DNA of 64,000 bases from DASSSQ01 sp963839285 (lineage in GTDB: Bacteria > Actinomycetota > Thermoleophilia > Gaiellales > Gaiellaceae), in NCBI GenBank assembly GCA_963839285.1, contig CAWIUN010000022.1, forward strand, positions 62,001 to 126,000, written 5' to 3'. The notes beneath the pieces were generated by a model. It had not been told where the DNA came from, did no database searches, and saw only the letters and a program-made list of their open reading frames with translations. Numbering within the stretch: position 1 is the stretch's first letter; each line of letters begins with the position of its first letter. Below, one piece after another: positions 54,917-64,000 of the stretch. A program made the position numbers and the translations under genes.

Positions 54917-57900
54917 TTGCGCACGCTGCCCACCGGGACGTCCACCTTCTTCCTCAGCGACATCGAGGGCTCCACGAGGATGCTCGAGGCGCTCGGCGAC
55001 GACTACGCGCGGCTGCTCGAGCGGCACCACGAGATCTTCCGCGCCGCCTTCGACCGCTGCGGGGCGATCGAGGTCGGCAACGAGGGCGACTCGTTCTTCG
55101 CCGTCTTCGCCCGGCCGGCGGACGCGGTCGAGACCGCCGTCGCGCTCCAGCGCGCCCTCGCCGCCGAGCCCTGGCCGCAGTCGGCGGCCGTGCGCGTCCG
55201 CATGGGGCTGCACACGGGCGAGGCGCGCGTCGCCGGCGGCACCTACGTCGGCCTCGACGTCCACCGGGCCGCGCGGATCATGGCCGCGGCGCACGGCGGC
55301 CAGATCCTCGTCTCCGACGCGACCCGCGCGCTCGCCGAGCGCGGCCTCGAGGAGGTCGGCTTCCGCGACCTCGGACAGCACCGGCTGCGCGACCTCTCGA
55401 GCCGCGAGCGGCTCTACCAGGTGGTCGCGGCCGGGCTCGACGAGACGTTCCCGCCGCCGCGCACGCTGGACGCGACGCCGAACAACCTGCCGACGCAGCC
55501 CTCGGAGCTGGTCGGGCGCGAGCTCGAGCTGACGTCGATCGCCGAGCGAGCTCGACGTCGCCGGGCGTGCGGCTGCTGACGCTCCTCGGGCCGGGCGGGA
55601 TCGGCAAGACGCGGCTGGCCCTGCAGGCGGCCGCCGATCGCAGCCTGCGCTTCGACGGCGGCGTCTACCTCGTCGACCTCGCGGCCGCCCGCAGCCCGGG
55701 CGACGTGCTCCAGGCGATCGTCGAGGCGGTCGGCGTCGAGCTCGCGGCCGACGCCGACCTGCGCGACGCGCTCGCCGCCGAGCTCGGGCCGCGGCGGCTC
55801 CTCCTGCTCCTCGACAACTTCGAGCAGGTCGTGGACGCGGCCGAGGACGTCGCCGTCCTGCTGCAGCGGTGCCCGCAGCTGAAGCTCCTCGTCACGAGCC
55901 GCGAGGCCCTCGGGATCCGCGGCGAGCAGACGTTCGCGGTCGAACCCCTCGCCCTGCCCGCGCGGCGCACCGCGACCGCCGACGAGGCCGCGCGCTCCGC
56001 CGCCGTCCGGCTCTTCGTCGACCGCGCGCGGCAGGCCCGGCCGGACTTCGTGCTCACCGACGCGAACGCCGAGGTCGTGGCCGAGATCTGCGCCCGTCTC
56101 GACGGCCTGCCCCTCGCGATCGAGCTGGCCGCCGCCAGGCTGCGGCTCCTGTCGCCGACCGAGCTGCGCGACCGGCTGCGCAGCCGGCTCGACCTCCTCC
56201 GCGGCGGCGCGCGCGACCTGCCCGCGCGTCACCAGACGCTGCAACGCACGATCGAGTGGAGCTACGAGCTCCTCGACGAGGAGGAGCGGTCGGTCTTCGA
56301 GCTGCTCTCGCTCTTCCCCTCGGCGCGGATCGAGGCAGTCGAGCACGTCGCGGGCGGGCTCGAGCACCTCGCGGGCCTGGACGTCGTCGACCGGCTCGGC
56401 TCGCTCGTCGACAAGAGCCTCGTGCGCGCGAGCGAGGACGACGGCGAGACGCGCCTGTCGATGCTCGGCACGATCCGCGAGTACGCCGACGCGCGGCTGC
56501 GCGGCGACCCCGCGCTCCACCTGGCCGCGAGCCGCGGGCACGCCGCGTACTTCGCGGAGCTGGCCGCCGCGGAGCGGGGCGACCTCGACGCGCTCGGCGG
56601 GCGAGGTCGCCAACCTCCAGGCCGCGTGGAGGTTCTACGCAGGTCAGGGCGAGGCGGCGCCGCTGTCCGTGCTCCTCCAGGCGCTCTGGCCGCTCTACGA
56701 GGCCCGCGGCTGGTACCACGCCGCCGTCGCGCAGTCGAACGAGCTGCTCGAGGTGCTCGCGCGGAGCGAGCCCGAGCTCGACCGCGCCGACGAGGAGGTG
56801 ACGCTGCGGCTCGGCGTCGCGCGGGGGCTGCTCGCCCTCCGCGGCTACACCGAGGAGGTCGAGCGCCTCTACCGGGAGGCGCTCGCGATCGTCGAGCGCG
56901 GCGGCGCACCGCTCGACGCAGCTCCCGGTGCTGAAGAGCCTCGCCAGCTTCCACCTCTACCGCGGCGAGATCGCGGAGACGATCGAGGTCGGCCGCCGGG
57001 TGCTCGAGCTCGCCGAGCGGCAGGGCGACGGCGCGCTGCAGGTCGAGGCCCACCTGATCCTCGGGCCGCCGCTCGCGTTCACCGGCGACTACCGCGCCGG
57101 CTTCGAGCACCTCGACCGCGCGATCGAGCTCTTCGACCCGGAGCGGCACGGGCGGACGCCCTTCCGGCTCGGGCCGAGCCCCGGCGTGGCCGCGCGAGCC
57201 GTGTCGGCGCTGCTCCGCTTCGTCTCGGGCCACCCCGACACGGCGGTCCGCCAGGCCGCCGACGCGCTCGACTTCGGCGACCGGCTCGGGCATCCGTACT
57301 CGCTCGCCTACGGGGGCTTCCACGTCGGGCTGCTCGAGCTCTGGAGCGGCCGGCTCGAGAGCGCGGCCGCGCAGGCACGGCAGGTCCGCCGCATCGCCGA
57401 GGAGCACGACTACCGGGTCTGGAAGGCGGTCGCGCTCGTGCTCGAGGGCGTCGCCGGCGCGGGCCTCGGCGACCGCGGAGGAAGGGCCTCGCGCTGGCCG
57501 AGCGGGGCGTGTCGCTGTACGAGAACCTGAGCACGCCGCCGGTCTTCTGGTCGCAGCTCCTCGGACTGCGTGCCGAGGCCCTGGCGCTCGCGGGGCGGCC
57601 GGAGGAGGCCCTCGCGCAGCTCGACCGGGCGATCGCCCTCGTCCCCGAGGGCTCCTGGGAGTCGGCGGCCCGAAGGCTCCAGCGGGGCGGCGTGCTCGCC
57701 GCGGCGGGCGACGCCGAGGGCGCGCGGGCGTCGCTCCGCCGCGCGCTCGCGGATGCGTCCCGCGCGGGAGCGCGGATGACGGAGCTCCAGGCGGCGACGG
57801 CGCTGGCGCGGCTCGCGCAGGGAGGCGGCGAAGCCGGGACCACGACCGATACCGAGACCCTGGGGACGATCTACGAGACGTTCACCGAGGGCTTCGAGAC

Positions 57901-57955
57901 GGCGCCGCTCCTCGAGGCGCGCGCGCTCCTCGACGCCGCCGCAGCCCGCAGCTGA
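54917..57955 (+). CDS. Class III adenylate/guanylate cyclase fused to an NB-ARC/AAA-type NTPase and TPR repeats, several frameshifts
   Basis: About 1010 residues. Cyclase domain (1-190): FFLSDIEGSTRML (first metal Asp), GNEGDSFFAVF (second Asp), RMGLHTGEARV, GLDVHRAARIMAAAHGGQ. NTPase domain (from about 215): LGPGGIGKTRLALQ Walker A, LLLLDNFEQV Walker B, LVTSREALGI, then an AfsR/LuxR-like winged segment. C-terminal 450 residues are TPR-like helical repeats (LYREALAIVERGG, AELAAAERGDLDALGG). Frame breaks lie near 55548, 55563, 56602, 56917, 57475 and 57484. Actinobacteria carry many such STAND-type signalling proteins. The cyclase could feed the cNMP-binding protein at 47168. No neighbour shares its transcript. 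Confidence 0.85.
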
Positions 57956-58003
57956 CCCCGAATCCGCCCGCCGGGCTGCCGCGCGCCATCGCCCTCGCGT
58001 GGC

Positions 58004-58021
58004 AGCCGGCCGCGGCCGGCT
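58004..58021. terminator. Palindromic hairpin AGCCGGCCGCGGCCGGCT between convergent genes
   Basis: An 18-base perfect palindrome between the cyclase-NTPase gene (plus) and the LuxR-type regulator gene (minus). As an RNA it forms a GC-rich hairpin, with no clear T-run; a shared terminator is plausible. Confidence 0.4.
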
Positions 58022-58055
58022 CGACCACGGAGCACGGGCGACGAGCTCGACCCGA

Positions 58056-58706
58056 TCACGCCGAGGAAGCGCGCAGATAGGCGAGCACCGCAAGCACCCG
58101 GCGATGACCGTCCTCTGCCTGCGAGAGGCCGAGCTTGCCGAGGATCGAGCCGACATGCGTCTCGACCGTCTTCTCGGTCACCCATAGCTCCCTCGCGATG
58201 CTGGCGTTGGTCTTGCCCTCGGCCATCAGACCGAGCACCTCACGCTCCCTCGGCGTCAGCGCCTCCAGCTCACTGTCGCCGTCGGGAGGGGCGAGCAGGT
58301 GCTTGACCACCTCCGGATCGAGCGCCGAGCCGCCCCGGGCGACGCGTTCGGCTGCTTCGAGGAACTCGTCGACGTCGAGCACCCTGTCCTTGAGGAGATA
58401 GCCGAAGGCGCCGCCCGAGCTGACGAGCTCGACCGCGTGGCGGCTCTCGACGTGCTGGGAGAGGACGAGCACGGACGTCCGCGGATGCGCCTGCCGGATC
58501 TCGACGGCGGCGCGCATGCCTTCGTCCTCGTAGGTGGGCGGCATGCGGACGTCGACGATGGCGAGGTCGGGCTCGTGCTCCGCGACGACGGCGCGGAGCG
58601 CCTCGGCATCGCCGACGCGGGCGAGGACGGCGTGGCCCGCGTCCTCGAGCAGCCCGGCGAGCCCTTCGCGCAGGAGCACGGTGTCCTCGGCGATCACGAT
58701 TCGCAC
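58056..58706 (-). CDS. NarL/FixJ-family response regulator
   Basis: 216 residues from GTG 58706. The receiver domain has E8-D9 and the phospho-acceptor D52 in LAIVDVRMPPTYEDEGM, a conserved Ser in LVLSQH and Lys in YLLKDRV; the C-terminal LuxR helix-turn-helix reads LTPREREVLGLMAEGKTNASIARELWVTEKTVETHV. It is the natural partner of the histidine kinase encoded immediately upstream (13-base overlap), both on the minus strand. Target genes are unknown; the divergent membrane-protein gene at 60858 is one candidate. Confidence 0.95.
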   Translation of the reverse strand: MRIVIAEDTVLLREGLAGLLEDAGHAVLARVGDAEALRAVVAEHEPDLAIVDVRMPPTYEDEGMRAAVEIRQAHPRTSVLVLSQHVESRHAVELVSSGGAFGYLLKDRVLDVDEFLEAAERVARGGSALDPEVVKHLLAPPDGDSELEALTPREREVLGLMAEGKTNASIARELWVTEKTVETHVGSILGKLGLSQAEDGHRRVLAVLAYLRASSA

Positions 58707-60685
58707 GGGAGCGCAACCTCGATGCGCGTGCCGGCTCCGCGCGGGCTGTGGATCCGCAGGCTGCCGCCGTGGGCGGCGACGCGGTCTCCGAGGCCGGCGA
58801 GGCCGGAGCCCCGCCGGCCGACGGCGCCGCCGACGCCGTCGTCCGCGATGCTGAACAGCAGGGTGCCGTTCTCGCGGCGGGCGCGGATGCTGACGCGCGA
58901 AGCGCCGGCGTGCTTGACGGTGTTGGTGAGCGCCTCGCAGGCGACGAAGTAGGCGGCCGCCTCGATGCTCGCTGCGACCCGCTCGATCGGCGCTTCCACC
59001 TCGACCGGCAGCGGCGCGGTGCGGGCGAGATCGTGGAGCGCCGCGGCGAGCCCGTCGTCGAGCCGCGCCGGGCGGACCCCGGCCGCGATCTGACGGAGGT
59101 CGGAGATCGCGGAGCCGACCTCGCCGACGACCTGGTCGAGCGCCGGCGCGAGGATCTTCGCCTCGCCGGGGAGCGAGCGCTGCAGGCGCCGCAGCCGCAG
59201 GCCGAGCGAGACGAGGCGCTGCTGCGCGCCGTCGTGGAGGTCGCGTTCGAGCCGGCGCCGTTCCTCGTAGCCCGCCTCGACGATCCGGGCGCGCGAGGCG
59301 TGCACCTCGGCGAGCTGCAGCCGCACCTCGACCCGGAGCCGGGCGATCTCGATCGAGAGCGTCGCCGCCGAGACGACGCCGTCGAGCAGCGCCCGCCGCT
59401 CGAGCAGCGCGGGTCGTGGAGGAGCATGGCAGTGCGGACGCCCTCGCGCCGGATCTCGCTGTGGGCGCGGCCGTCCTGCGGCAGGTCCGCGACGAGCGCG
59501 CCGGACGCGTCCGAGTACGCCTTGCTCTCGGGCGTCCAGAAGAGCAGCGTCGCGAGCGGATCGTGCAGCGCCTCCGCGAGGACGTCTCCGATCTCCTCGG
59601 GCGCGCGCCCACCCTCGCGCACCTCGTGCTCGAACGCCTGCACGCGCCGCACGCCCTGGAAGCGGTCGCGTGCGAAGCGGCGGTCGACCGCGCTCTGGAC
59701 GCCGGCGCGGAGCGGGCGGAAGACGAGCCGCGACGGTGAGCGTCGCCCCGGCGATCACCCAGTCCGAGCCGCGGCCCGCGAGGACGCCGAGCACCAGAGC
59801 GACCGCCGCGTACGCGCCCGCGAGCAGCAACGTCAGAACGGCGTAGACGAGTGTGCGGTTGATCAGCCGCTCGATCGCGTAGAGGCGGTAGCGCGTGACG
59901 GCGATGCCCACGGCGGCCGCGACGGTCGCCTGCGTCAGGAGCAGGAACGGGAAGAGGACGACGTCGAAGAACTGCTGCAGCACCAGCCACTGCGCGGCGC
60001 AGAGCACGAGCCCGAGCGGGATCAGAACGGCTGCCCAGGCCAGCCAGAGCGTCTGCAGGCGCTCGATGCCGGTCGAGCGCTTCACGCGCAGGCGGATCGC
60101 GATCGCGCCTCCGAACAGGCTCGCGAGGATTCCGAGCCAGACGGGGATCCAGATGCCCGTCTCGTTGAGCGTCTCGCCGAAGCGGTTGTGCAGGAGCGGA
60201 TTGCGGACCGAGTCGTCCGGCGGGTCGAACGGGGCCGGGTCGAAGACGGCAAGCACCATGAAGATCGCGAAACAGGCAACGGCGGCCGCGGCGACCCAGC
60301 GCCAGCGGCGGCTGAGCAGCCGACCGCTCGGAAACACGTACGCGACCGCGACCGGCCACGCGTAGAGGAGCGGCCAGGTCGCCCGGCTGACCTGCAGCGT
60401 CCAGCCGTTGCCGACCGCCTCGGCGGCGAGCGGCCCGATCACGGTCGTCGCGCCCGCGAGGAGGATCCAGCCGACGACGTTCCTCGGTCGGCGCAGGACG
60501 ATCGCAAGCCCGATCGCCGTGGGGGTCAGAACCGCGACGGCGACGAACGGGGCCGCCACCCACACGACCGGCGTGATCGGTTCGCCGTGGCCGTGGATGA
60601 CGTCGGCCAGCCGGAGCGCAGCGACCACCACGAGCCCTGTCGTCGTGGCCGCCGTGCACCAGGCCGCGATCCGGAGTCCTCGCAT
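58694..60685 (-). CDS. NarX/DesK-type sensor histidine kinase (HisKA_3), two or three frameshifts
   Basis: About 664 residues after repair. The N-terminal part has roughly eight hydrophobic helices (TTTGLVVVAALRLADV, VVWVAAPFVAVAVLTP, ATWPLLYAWPVAVAYVF...), then a GAF-like segment, and a HisKA_3 domain with the phospho-acceptor His in RRRLERDLHDGAQQRLVSL, ending with HATPase_c (CEALTNTVKHAG, DDGVGGAVGRRGSGLAGLGDRV). Breaks: one extra base near 59733 and one missing G near 59415. ATG 60685 is taken as start; ATG 60721 is possible. It faces the divergent 60858 gene over a promoter gap. Confidence 0.87.
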   Translation of the reverse strand: MRGLRIAAWCTAATTTGLVVVAALRLADVIHGHGEPITPVVWVAAPFVAVAVLTPTAIGLAIVLRRPRNVVGWILLAGATTVIGPLAAEAVGNGWTLQVSRATWPLLYAWPVAVAYVFPSGRLLSRRWRWVAAAAVACFAIFMVLAVFDPAPFDPPDDSVRNPLLHNRFGETLNETGIWIPVWLGILASLFGGAIAIRLRVKRSTGIERLQTLWLAWAAVLIPLGLVLCAAQWLVLQQFFDVVLFPFLLLTQATVAAAVGIAVTRYRLYAIERLINRTLVYAVLTLLLAGAYAAVALVLGVLAGRGSDWVIAGATLTVAARLPPAPRRRPERGRPPLRTRPLPGRAARAGVRARGARGWARARGDRRRPRGGAARSARDAALLDAREQGVLGRVRRARRGPAAGRPRPQRDPARGRPHCHAPPRPALLERRALLDGVVSAATLSIEIARLRVEVRLQLAEVHASRARIVEAGYEERRRLERDLHDGAQQRLVSLGLRLRRLQRSLPGEAKILAPALDQVVGEVGSAISDLRQIAAGVRPARLDDGLAAALHDLARTAPLPVEVEAPIERVAASIEAAAYFVACEALTNTVKHAGASRVSIRARRENGTLLFSIADDGVGGAVGRRGSGLAGLGDRVAAHGGSLRIHSPRGAGTRIEVALPCES

Positions 60686-60857
60686 CCCGGAATCATCCCG
60701 CGGCGGGCGCCTGTTCGGCAATAGGGGCCAGCACCGAGAAACGGTTCCTCGTCAGCACCGGGTCGAGTCCCTGTCTGGCACCGATGTGTCGCTCGACGTC
60801 CTGCCTAGCTTCGGCGTGTTCGAAATCGACGTCCTCGATCGAAAGGAGTCATTGACC

Positions 60858-61487
60858 ATGCGGAAGCTGCTCCCGCTCAGCGGAGTCGCCGCCGTTCTCC
60901 TGATCGTCCTCGGGTTCGTGCTCGGCGGCAGCACTCCCGATCCGGACGCGTCGGCGGCGAAGGTGATGTCGTTCTACAGCGCGAACGACGCGCGGCAGAT
61001 CGCGGCATCGTTCGCGCTCGCGACCTCCGTGCCGTTCCTCGTCGGCTTCGCTGTCGCCCTCGCGACCGCGCGCTGGCCGCGCGAGACGAGCGTGCGACCC
61101 GTCTGGGAGCTCGTCCTGGTCGCGGGGTCGGCGCTCGCCGGAGGAACGATCCTCCTCGCCGCCGCAATCCACTTCGCTCTCGCCGACGGCGCGGATCATC
61201 TCTCGGCATCGGCGCTCCAGGTCCTGAACGTCGTCGACGGCGACGGCTGGATCGCGTGGAACGCCGGAATCGGCGTGATGATGCTCGGCGCAGGGGGCTC
61301 GCTGCTCTCCCACGCGGCCGGATCGCGCTGGCTCGCGCGGACGGCCGTCGTCCTCGGCATCCTGCTCTTCATCCCGTTCGCCGACTTCTTCGCGCTGCTC
61401 GCGAGCGGCCTCTGGATCCTGGTCGCGAGCGTCTACCTCGCCGGCGCGGCACCCCGGCTCGCCGTCCGCCCGCAGGCCGCCACGTGA
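60858..61487 (+). CDS. Hypothetical polytopic membrane protein (209 aa)
   Basis: ATG 60858 follows a strong GAAAGGAG site. About six hydrophobic helices: residues 6-26 (SGVAAVLLIVLGFVLGG), 55-75, 95-120 (ELVLVAGSALAGGTILLAAA), 140-165, 170-190 (AVVLGILLFIPFADFFALL) and 190-205. A short exposed loop holds DPDASAAKVMSFYSANDARQ. Unnamed actinobacterial proteins of similar build exist, with no known function. Divergent from the NarX-type kinase across 136-172 bases, so it may be its regulatory target. Confidence 0.7.
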   Translation: MRKLLPLSGVAAVLLIVLGFVLGGSTPDPDASAAKVMSFYSANDARQIAASFALATSVPFLVGFAVALATARWPRETSVRPVWELVLVAGSALAGGTILLAAAIHFALADGADHLSASALQVLNVVDGDGWIAWNAGIGVMMLGAGGSLLSHAAGSRWLARTAVVLGILLFIPFADFFALLASGLWILVASVYLAGAAPRLAVRPQAAT

Positions 61488-61570
61488 ACCGAGCCTCGGA
61501 ACCCCCGGAGGACCGGGTGATCCGCTCTCGGTCTTCGCGACCCGTTTCCACCAGCCAGGAGAGGAGTCAC

Positions 61571-61993
61571 ATGAACCGCCAGCGACTGATCACCTTTGCC
61601 GGAGTCGTCGCCTCCGCGCTCGTCCTCTCGGCCACTGCGGCCGCGTTCGACTGCATCCGCGTGTCCTCCTCGCTGCAGGGCCTCCAGGAGTCCACCCGGT
61701 CGGGCAACTGGCTGCTCTTCGACTTCAGCAGCGTCGAGGGCCTGAAGAGCACGCTCGCGACCCTCGGCGAGCCCGCGCCGTCCGAGGCGGATGCCGCGTG
61801 CTTCGTCTCGACCTACGCGGCCTCGGGAGAGCCCCGGTTCTTCGCGCTCGGCATCGGCGTCGCGGGGCCGAACGGCGTCCTCGCCCATCGCAACACGAAC
61901 ACGATCGGCGACGGCAAGGGCATCGACCATCTCGAGGAGTCGGGGATCGGCGCAGCCATCGACGCCACGCTCGAAACGTGCGGGATCGAGTGA
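61571..61993 (+). CDS. Secreted hypothetical protein (140 aa)
   Basis: ATG 61571 after AGGAGAGGAG. The signal peptide is ITFAGVVASALVLSATAAAF, cut just before DCIRVSS. The mature protein of about 115 residues has three cysteines (DCIRV, AACFVST, ETCGIE), at least two of which may pair, and looks like a small alpha/beta domain with a Gly-rich loop (GIGVAGPNGVLAHRNTN). Not recognised. Probably co-transcribed with the membrane protein 84 bases upstream. Confidence 0.7.
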   Translation: MNRQRLITFAGVVASALVLSATAAAFDCIRVSSSLQGLQESTRSGNWLLFDFSSVEGLKSTLATLGEPAPSEADAACFVSTYAASGEPRFFALGIGVAGPNGVLAHRNTNTIGDGKGIDHLEESGIGAAIDATLETCGIE

Positions 61994-61998
61994 GCGAC

Positions 61999-62168
61999 TT
62001 AGAACTCGAACCGAAATGACGCTCGTCGGCTGGGCGCGATGGGTGCGTGCGATGGAAGGACGCAGGGAGGCGCGATAGCGGGGCTCTATCGGGCCGACCG
62101 AGGACGCCGCAGCGCGCGTGGCCAGCGCGTCCGGACGGCACAGACTTCATTCCGGTTCGAGTTCTTAG
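61999..62168. repeat. 170-bp element with 21-bp terminal inverted repeats, copy 2 of the dispersed family
   Basis: TTAGAACTCGAACCGAAATGA at 61999 is repeated inverted at the far end (TAAGAACTCGAACCGGAATGA on the minus strand, ending 62168). The inner 31 bases of the right end match the repeat at 42528-42558 with two differences. The element fills the gap between the secreted protein (plus) and fabI (minus). It encodes no protein. Size and ends suggest a MITE-like or terminator-derived repeat. Confidence 0.7.
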
Positions 62169-62375
62169 CCCGACGACCGCCTGACGCCTCGACCGCGACG
62201 TCGTCACGGAGGCGCTGATGTGACCGGCGTGGACCAGAGCCGCCCCGGGAGCCGTGGACAGTGGGCCGGCTCGGGGTGGCTCTGGCCCGCGTGCTCGCGA
62301 GGTCGGCGTGCGGCGGCTAGGCGGACCGCCGAGAGGCCGGCCTGCGGCCCATCGCCGTGGTGCCCGCCGGAACCC
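62169..62375. other. Noncoding stretch between the repeat and fabI
   Basis: About 207 bases after the 170-bp repeat. I see no supported gene: short frames lack start signals or G/C third-position bias. It lies downstream of fabI on its strand, so it may hold the fabI 3' UTR. Confidence 0.4.
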
Positions 62376-63155
62376 CTACATGCCCATCGCGTGGTACCCC
62401 GCGTCGACGTGGAACGTCGTCGCGGAGACGTTCGCCGCCTCGTCCGAGAGCAGGAAGGCGGCGGCGGCGCCGACGTCGGCCGCCTCGATCTGGCGGTGCA
62501 GCGGCGCGCGCTCCTCGAACATCGACTCCATCGTCGTGAAGCCGGCGATCGAGCGGGCCGCGAGCGTCCGCACCGGGCCGGCCGAGACGGCGTTGACGCG
62601 GATGTTCTTCCGACCGAGGTCCCAGGCGAGGTACTTGACCGACGCGTCGAGCGTGGCCTTGGCGACGCCCATGACGTTGTAGTGCGGGACGGCGCGCTCG
62701 CCGCCGAGGTAGGTCATCGTCACGATCGAGCCGCCGCCGGCGGCCTCCATCAGCGGCTCGGCCGCGCGCGAGCAGGCGACGAGCGAGTAGGCGCTGATGT
62801 CGACCGCGAGCCAGAAGCGCTCCCGCGGCGTGTCGACGAAGCGGCCCTCGAGGTCCTCGGCGGCGGCGAAGGCGACCGAGTGGACGAGCAGGTCGAGCTC
62901 GCCGCCCCAGAGCTCGCCGACCTCGGCGAAGACGCGGGCGACGTCGTCGTCGGAGCGGACGTCGCACTCGGTCACGAGCGGGCTCGAGACGGAGCCTGCG
63001 AGCTCGCGGACGCCCTTCTCGATCCGCTCGCCCTGGTAGGTGAACGCGAGCTGCGCGCCCTCGTCGGCGAGCCGCTTCGCGATCGCCCACGCGATCGAAC
63101 GGCGGTTCGCGACGCCGAGCACCAGTGCCCGCTTCCCCTCGAATCGGCCCGCCAC
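62376..63155 (-). CDS. fabI: Enoyl-[acyl-carrier-protein] reductase, FabI type
   Basis: NADH-dependent reductase of the last fatty-acid elongation step, 259 residues. It has the FabI-specific cofactor site VLGVANRRSIAWAIAKRLADEGAQL, VHSVAFA, and the catalytic Y159-x6-K166 in VPHYNVMGVAKATL plus Y149, with PVRTLAARSI and the end FHVDAGYHAMGM. FabI is the target of triclosan and isoniazid-type drugs; no known resistance changes can be judged here. Start ATG 63155; divergent from the protease gene over 40 bases. Confidence 0.96.
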   Translation of the reverse strand: MAGRFEGKRALVLGVANRRSIAWAIAKRLADEGAQLAFTYQGERIEKGVRELAGSVSSPLVTECDVRSDDDVARVFAEVGELWGGELDLLVHSVAFAAAEDLEGRFVDTPRERFWLAVDISAYSLVACSRAAEPLMEAAGGGSIVTMTYLGGERAVPHYNVMGVAKATLDASVKYLAWDLGRKNIRVNAVSAGPVRTLAARSIAGFTTMESMFEERAPLHRQIEAADVGAAAAFLLSDEAANVSATTFHVDAGYHAMGM

Positions 63156-63195
63156 GGTGCGGGAGTCTACTTTCCTCGGCTACTGTTCGCGTCCC

Positions 63196-64000
63196 GTGCG
63201 GCTCCGGCTCCTGCTCCCCGTCGCCGCGGCCGCCGCCCTGACCGCGACCGCCGCCGCCTCCGCGGGCTTCGCCCCCGTCCGGCGCGACTTCGGCGAGCTG
63301 ACCTACCCGCAGGTGCGCGCCGGGGTCGTCCACGTCCCGGCGGGACACGCCGCCGGTCGCGTCACGGTCGTCGTCGGGATGCCGCTGCCGCCGCTCGCGC
63401 AGCAGTTCGGGCGGACGCTCTCGTCCGCGGCGCGGACGCACCGCCTCGACGTCCGCACGCAGGCCTCGCGCGCCTACCTGGCGCGGCTCTCGCGGGTGCA
63501 GCAGGCGGCCGTGCGCGAGCTCCGGACGGCGATCCCGAGCGCCGAGGTGACCCACCGCTACCGGATCGTCCTCGACGGCTTCTCCGTGACGCTGCCGGCC
63601 CGCAGCCTGCCGGCGCTGACGCGGCTCTCCTTCGCGGACGCGGTCTACCCGAGCGTCCGCTACACCGAGGCGACCAACCGCAGCCCGTCGATGATCGGCG
63701 CGACCGCGCTGCAGCGGCTGACGGGCGCCGACGGCAGCGGCATGAAGATCGCCGTCGTCGACACCGGCGTCGACCCGGCGAGCCCGTACCTCGACCCGGC
63801 CGGCTTCCAGTATCCGCTCGGCTTCCCGAAGGGCGGCGCCAAGTGGACGACGCCGAAGGTGATCGTCGCGCGCACGTTCCCCGGCCCCGGCTCGGGCAAG
63901 GCCGGCCGCGCCGCCTTCGACCCCTCCGAGCCGCACGGCACGCACGTCTCCGGGATCGCGGCCGGCGACGCGGGCACCGACGCGCCGGCCGGGCCCGACC
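63196..64000 (+). CDS. Subtilisin-like serine protease (S8 family), 3' end cut by window edge
   Basis: GTG 63196 opens a secreted protein: signal peptide RLRLLLPVAAAAALTATAAASAG, then an inhibitor-like propeptide (about residues 30-160, AGHAAGRVTVVVGMPLPP), then the S8 catalytic domain with the Asp motif KIAVVDTGVDPA and the His motif HGTHVSGIAAGD. The serine motif lies beyond base 64000. About 268 residues are visible. It is probably an extracellular protease activated by propeptide cleavage. Only the first part of the catalytic domain is here, so the total size is unknown. Confidence 0.9.
   Translation, partial: MRLRLLLPVAAAAALTATAAASAGFAPVRRDFGELTYPQVRAGVVHVPAGHAAGRVTVVVGMPLPPLAQQFGRTLSSAARTHRLDVRTQASRAYLARLSRVQQAAVRELRTAIPSAEVTHRYRIVLDGFSVTLPARSLPALTRLSFADAVYPSVRYTEATNRSPSMIGATALQRLTGADGSGMKIAVVDTGVDPASPYLDPAGFQYPLGFPKGGAKWTTPKVIVARTFPGPGSGKAGRAAFDPSEPHGTHVSGIAAGDAGTDAPAGPD

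Noticed and set aside
55567..56934. A separate NTPase gene starting at 55567
   Set aside because: The frame upstream continues the cyclase protein when two extra bases near 55548 and 55563 are removed, and the start lacks a ribosome site; a single fused gene is more likely.

Overview
The window is chromosomal DNA of a very GC-rich bacterium. Coding frames have almost only G or C at the third codon position, GTG starts and 1- or 4-base stop/start overlaps are common, and the gene content (CAP-domain secreted proteins, DUF6328 and DUF2269 membrane proteins, STAS and multi-GAF kinase signalling, M29 peptidase, a seleno-peroxiredoxin-like gene) fits a deep-branching soil actinobacterium of the Thermoleophilia type. 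That assignment is inferred from style and gene mix, since no rRNA is present.

Layout: 1-4208 (minus) is an oligopeptide-type ABC importer (ATPase cut by the left edge, two permeases, binding protein). It faces a split TauE/SafE exporter plus GntR regulator (4330-5860). Then come tig-clpP-clpX (6024-9278), an aldo/keto reductase, a STAS protein and a sensor kinase. From 10.9 to 24.6 kb six tRNA genes (Leu-UAG, Arg-UCG, His-GUG, Arg-UCU, Gly-UCC, Pro-UGG), all on the minus strand, are scattered among small enzymes and secreted proteins. The Arg-UCU gene borders a short insert flanked by a tRNA fragment. At 24594-27959 lies a betaine/choline-type (OpuB) ABC importer. At 27964-32484 two ATP-grasp ligases lie divergent to a tryptophanase-family lyase followed by an EamA transporter. 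At 33083-37503 is a five-GAF hybrid-free kinase with its response regulator; at 37.8-39.9 kb DUF6328, ispH and a secreted protein; at 39.9-42.5 kb a ferric-reductase-like protein with an FMN-binding protein and its ApbE flavin transferase; then ileS, thioredoxin, a lipid kinase, a cyclic-nucleotide-binding protein, an HpnB-like glycosyltransferase and a beta-lactamase-type hydrolase. At 49.5-51.6 kb are RidA, a YbdK-type glutamate-cysteine ligase and a peroxiredoxin with an in-frame UGA at the catalytic position. The right end carries membrane proteins, an M23-type protein, a large adenylate cyclase/NTPase/TPR regulator, a NarX/NarL-type pair, fabI and the start of a subtilisin-like protease.

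About thirty-three genes or gene positions are interrupted by a single extra (rarely missing) G or C inside otherwise intact proteins. This looks like uncorrected consensus error and not gene decay; coordinates below give the reconstructed genes with the break positions.

The observations most worth following are the probable selenoprotein at 51080, the tryptophanase-like/ATP-grasp/EamA cluster, a dispersed inverted-repeat family sitting between convergent genes, the tRNA-Arg attachment scar, and an IleRS whose HIGH and KMSKS motifs are both altered.
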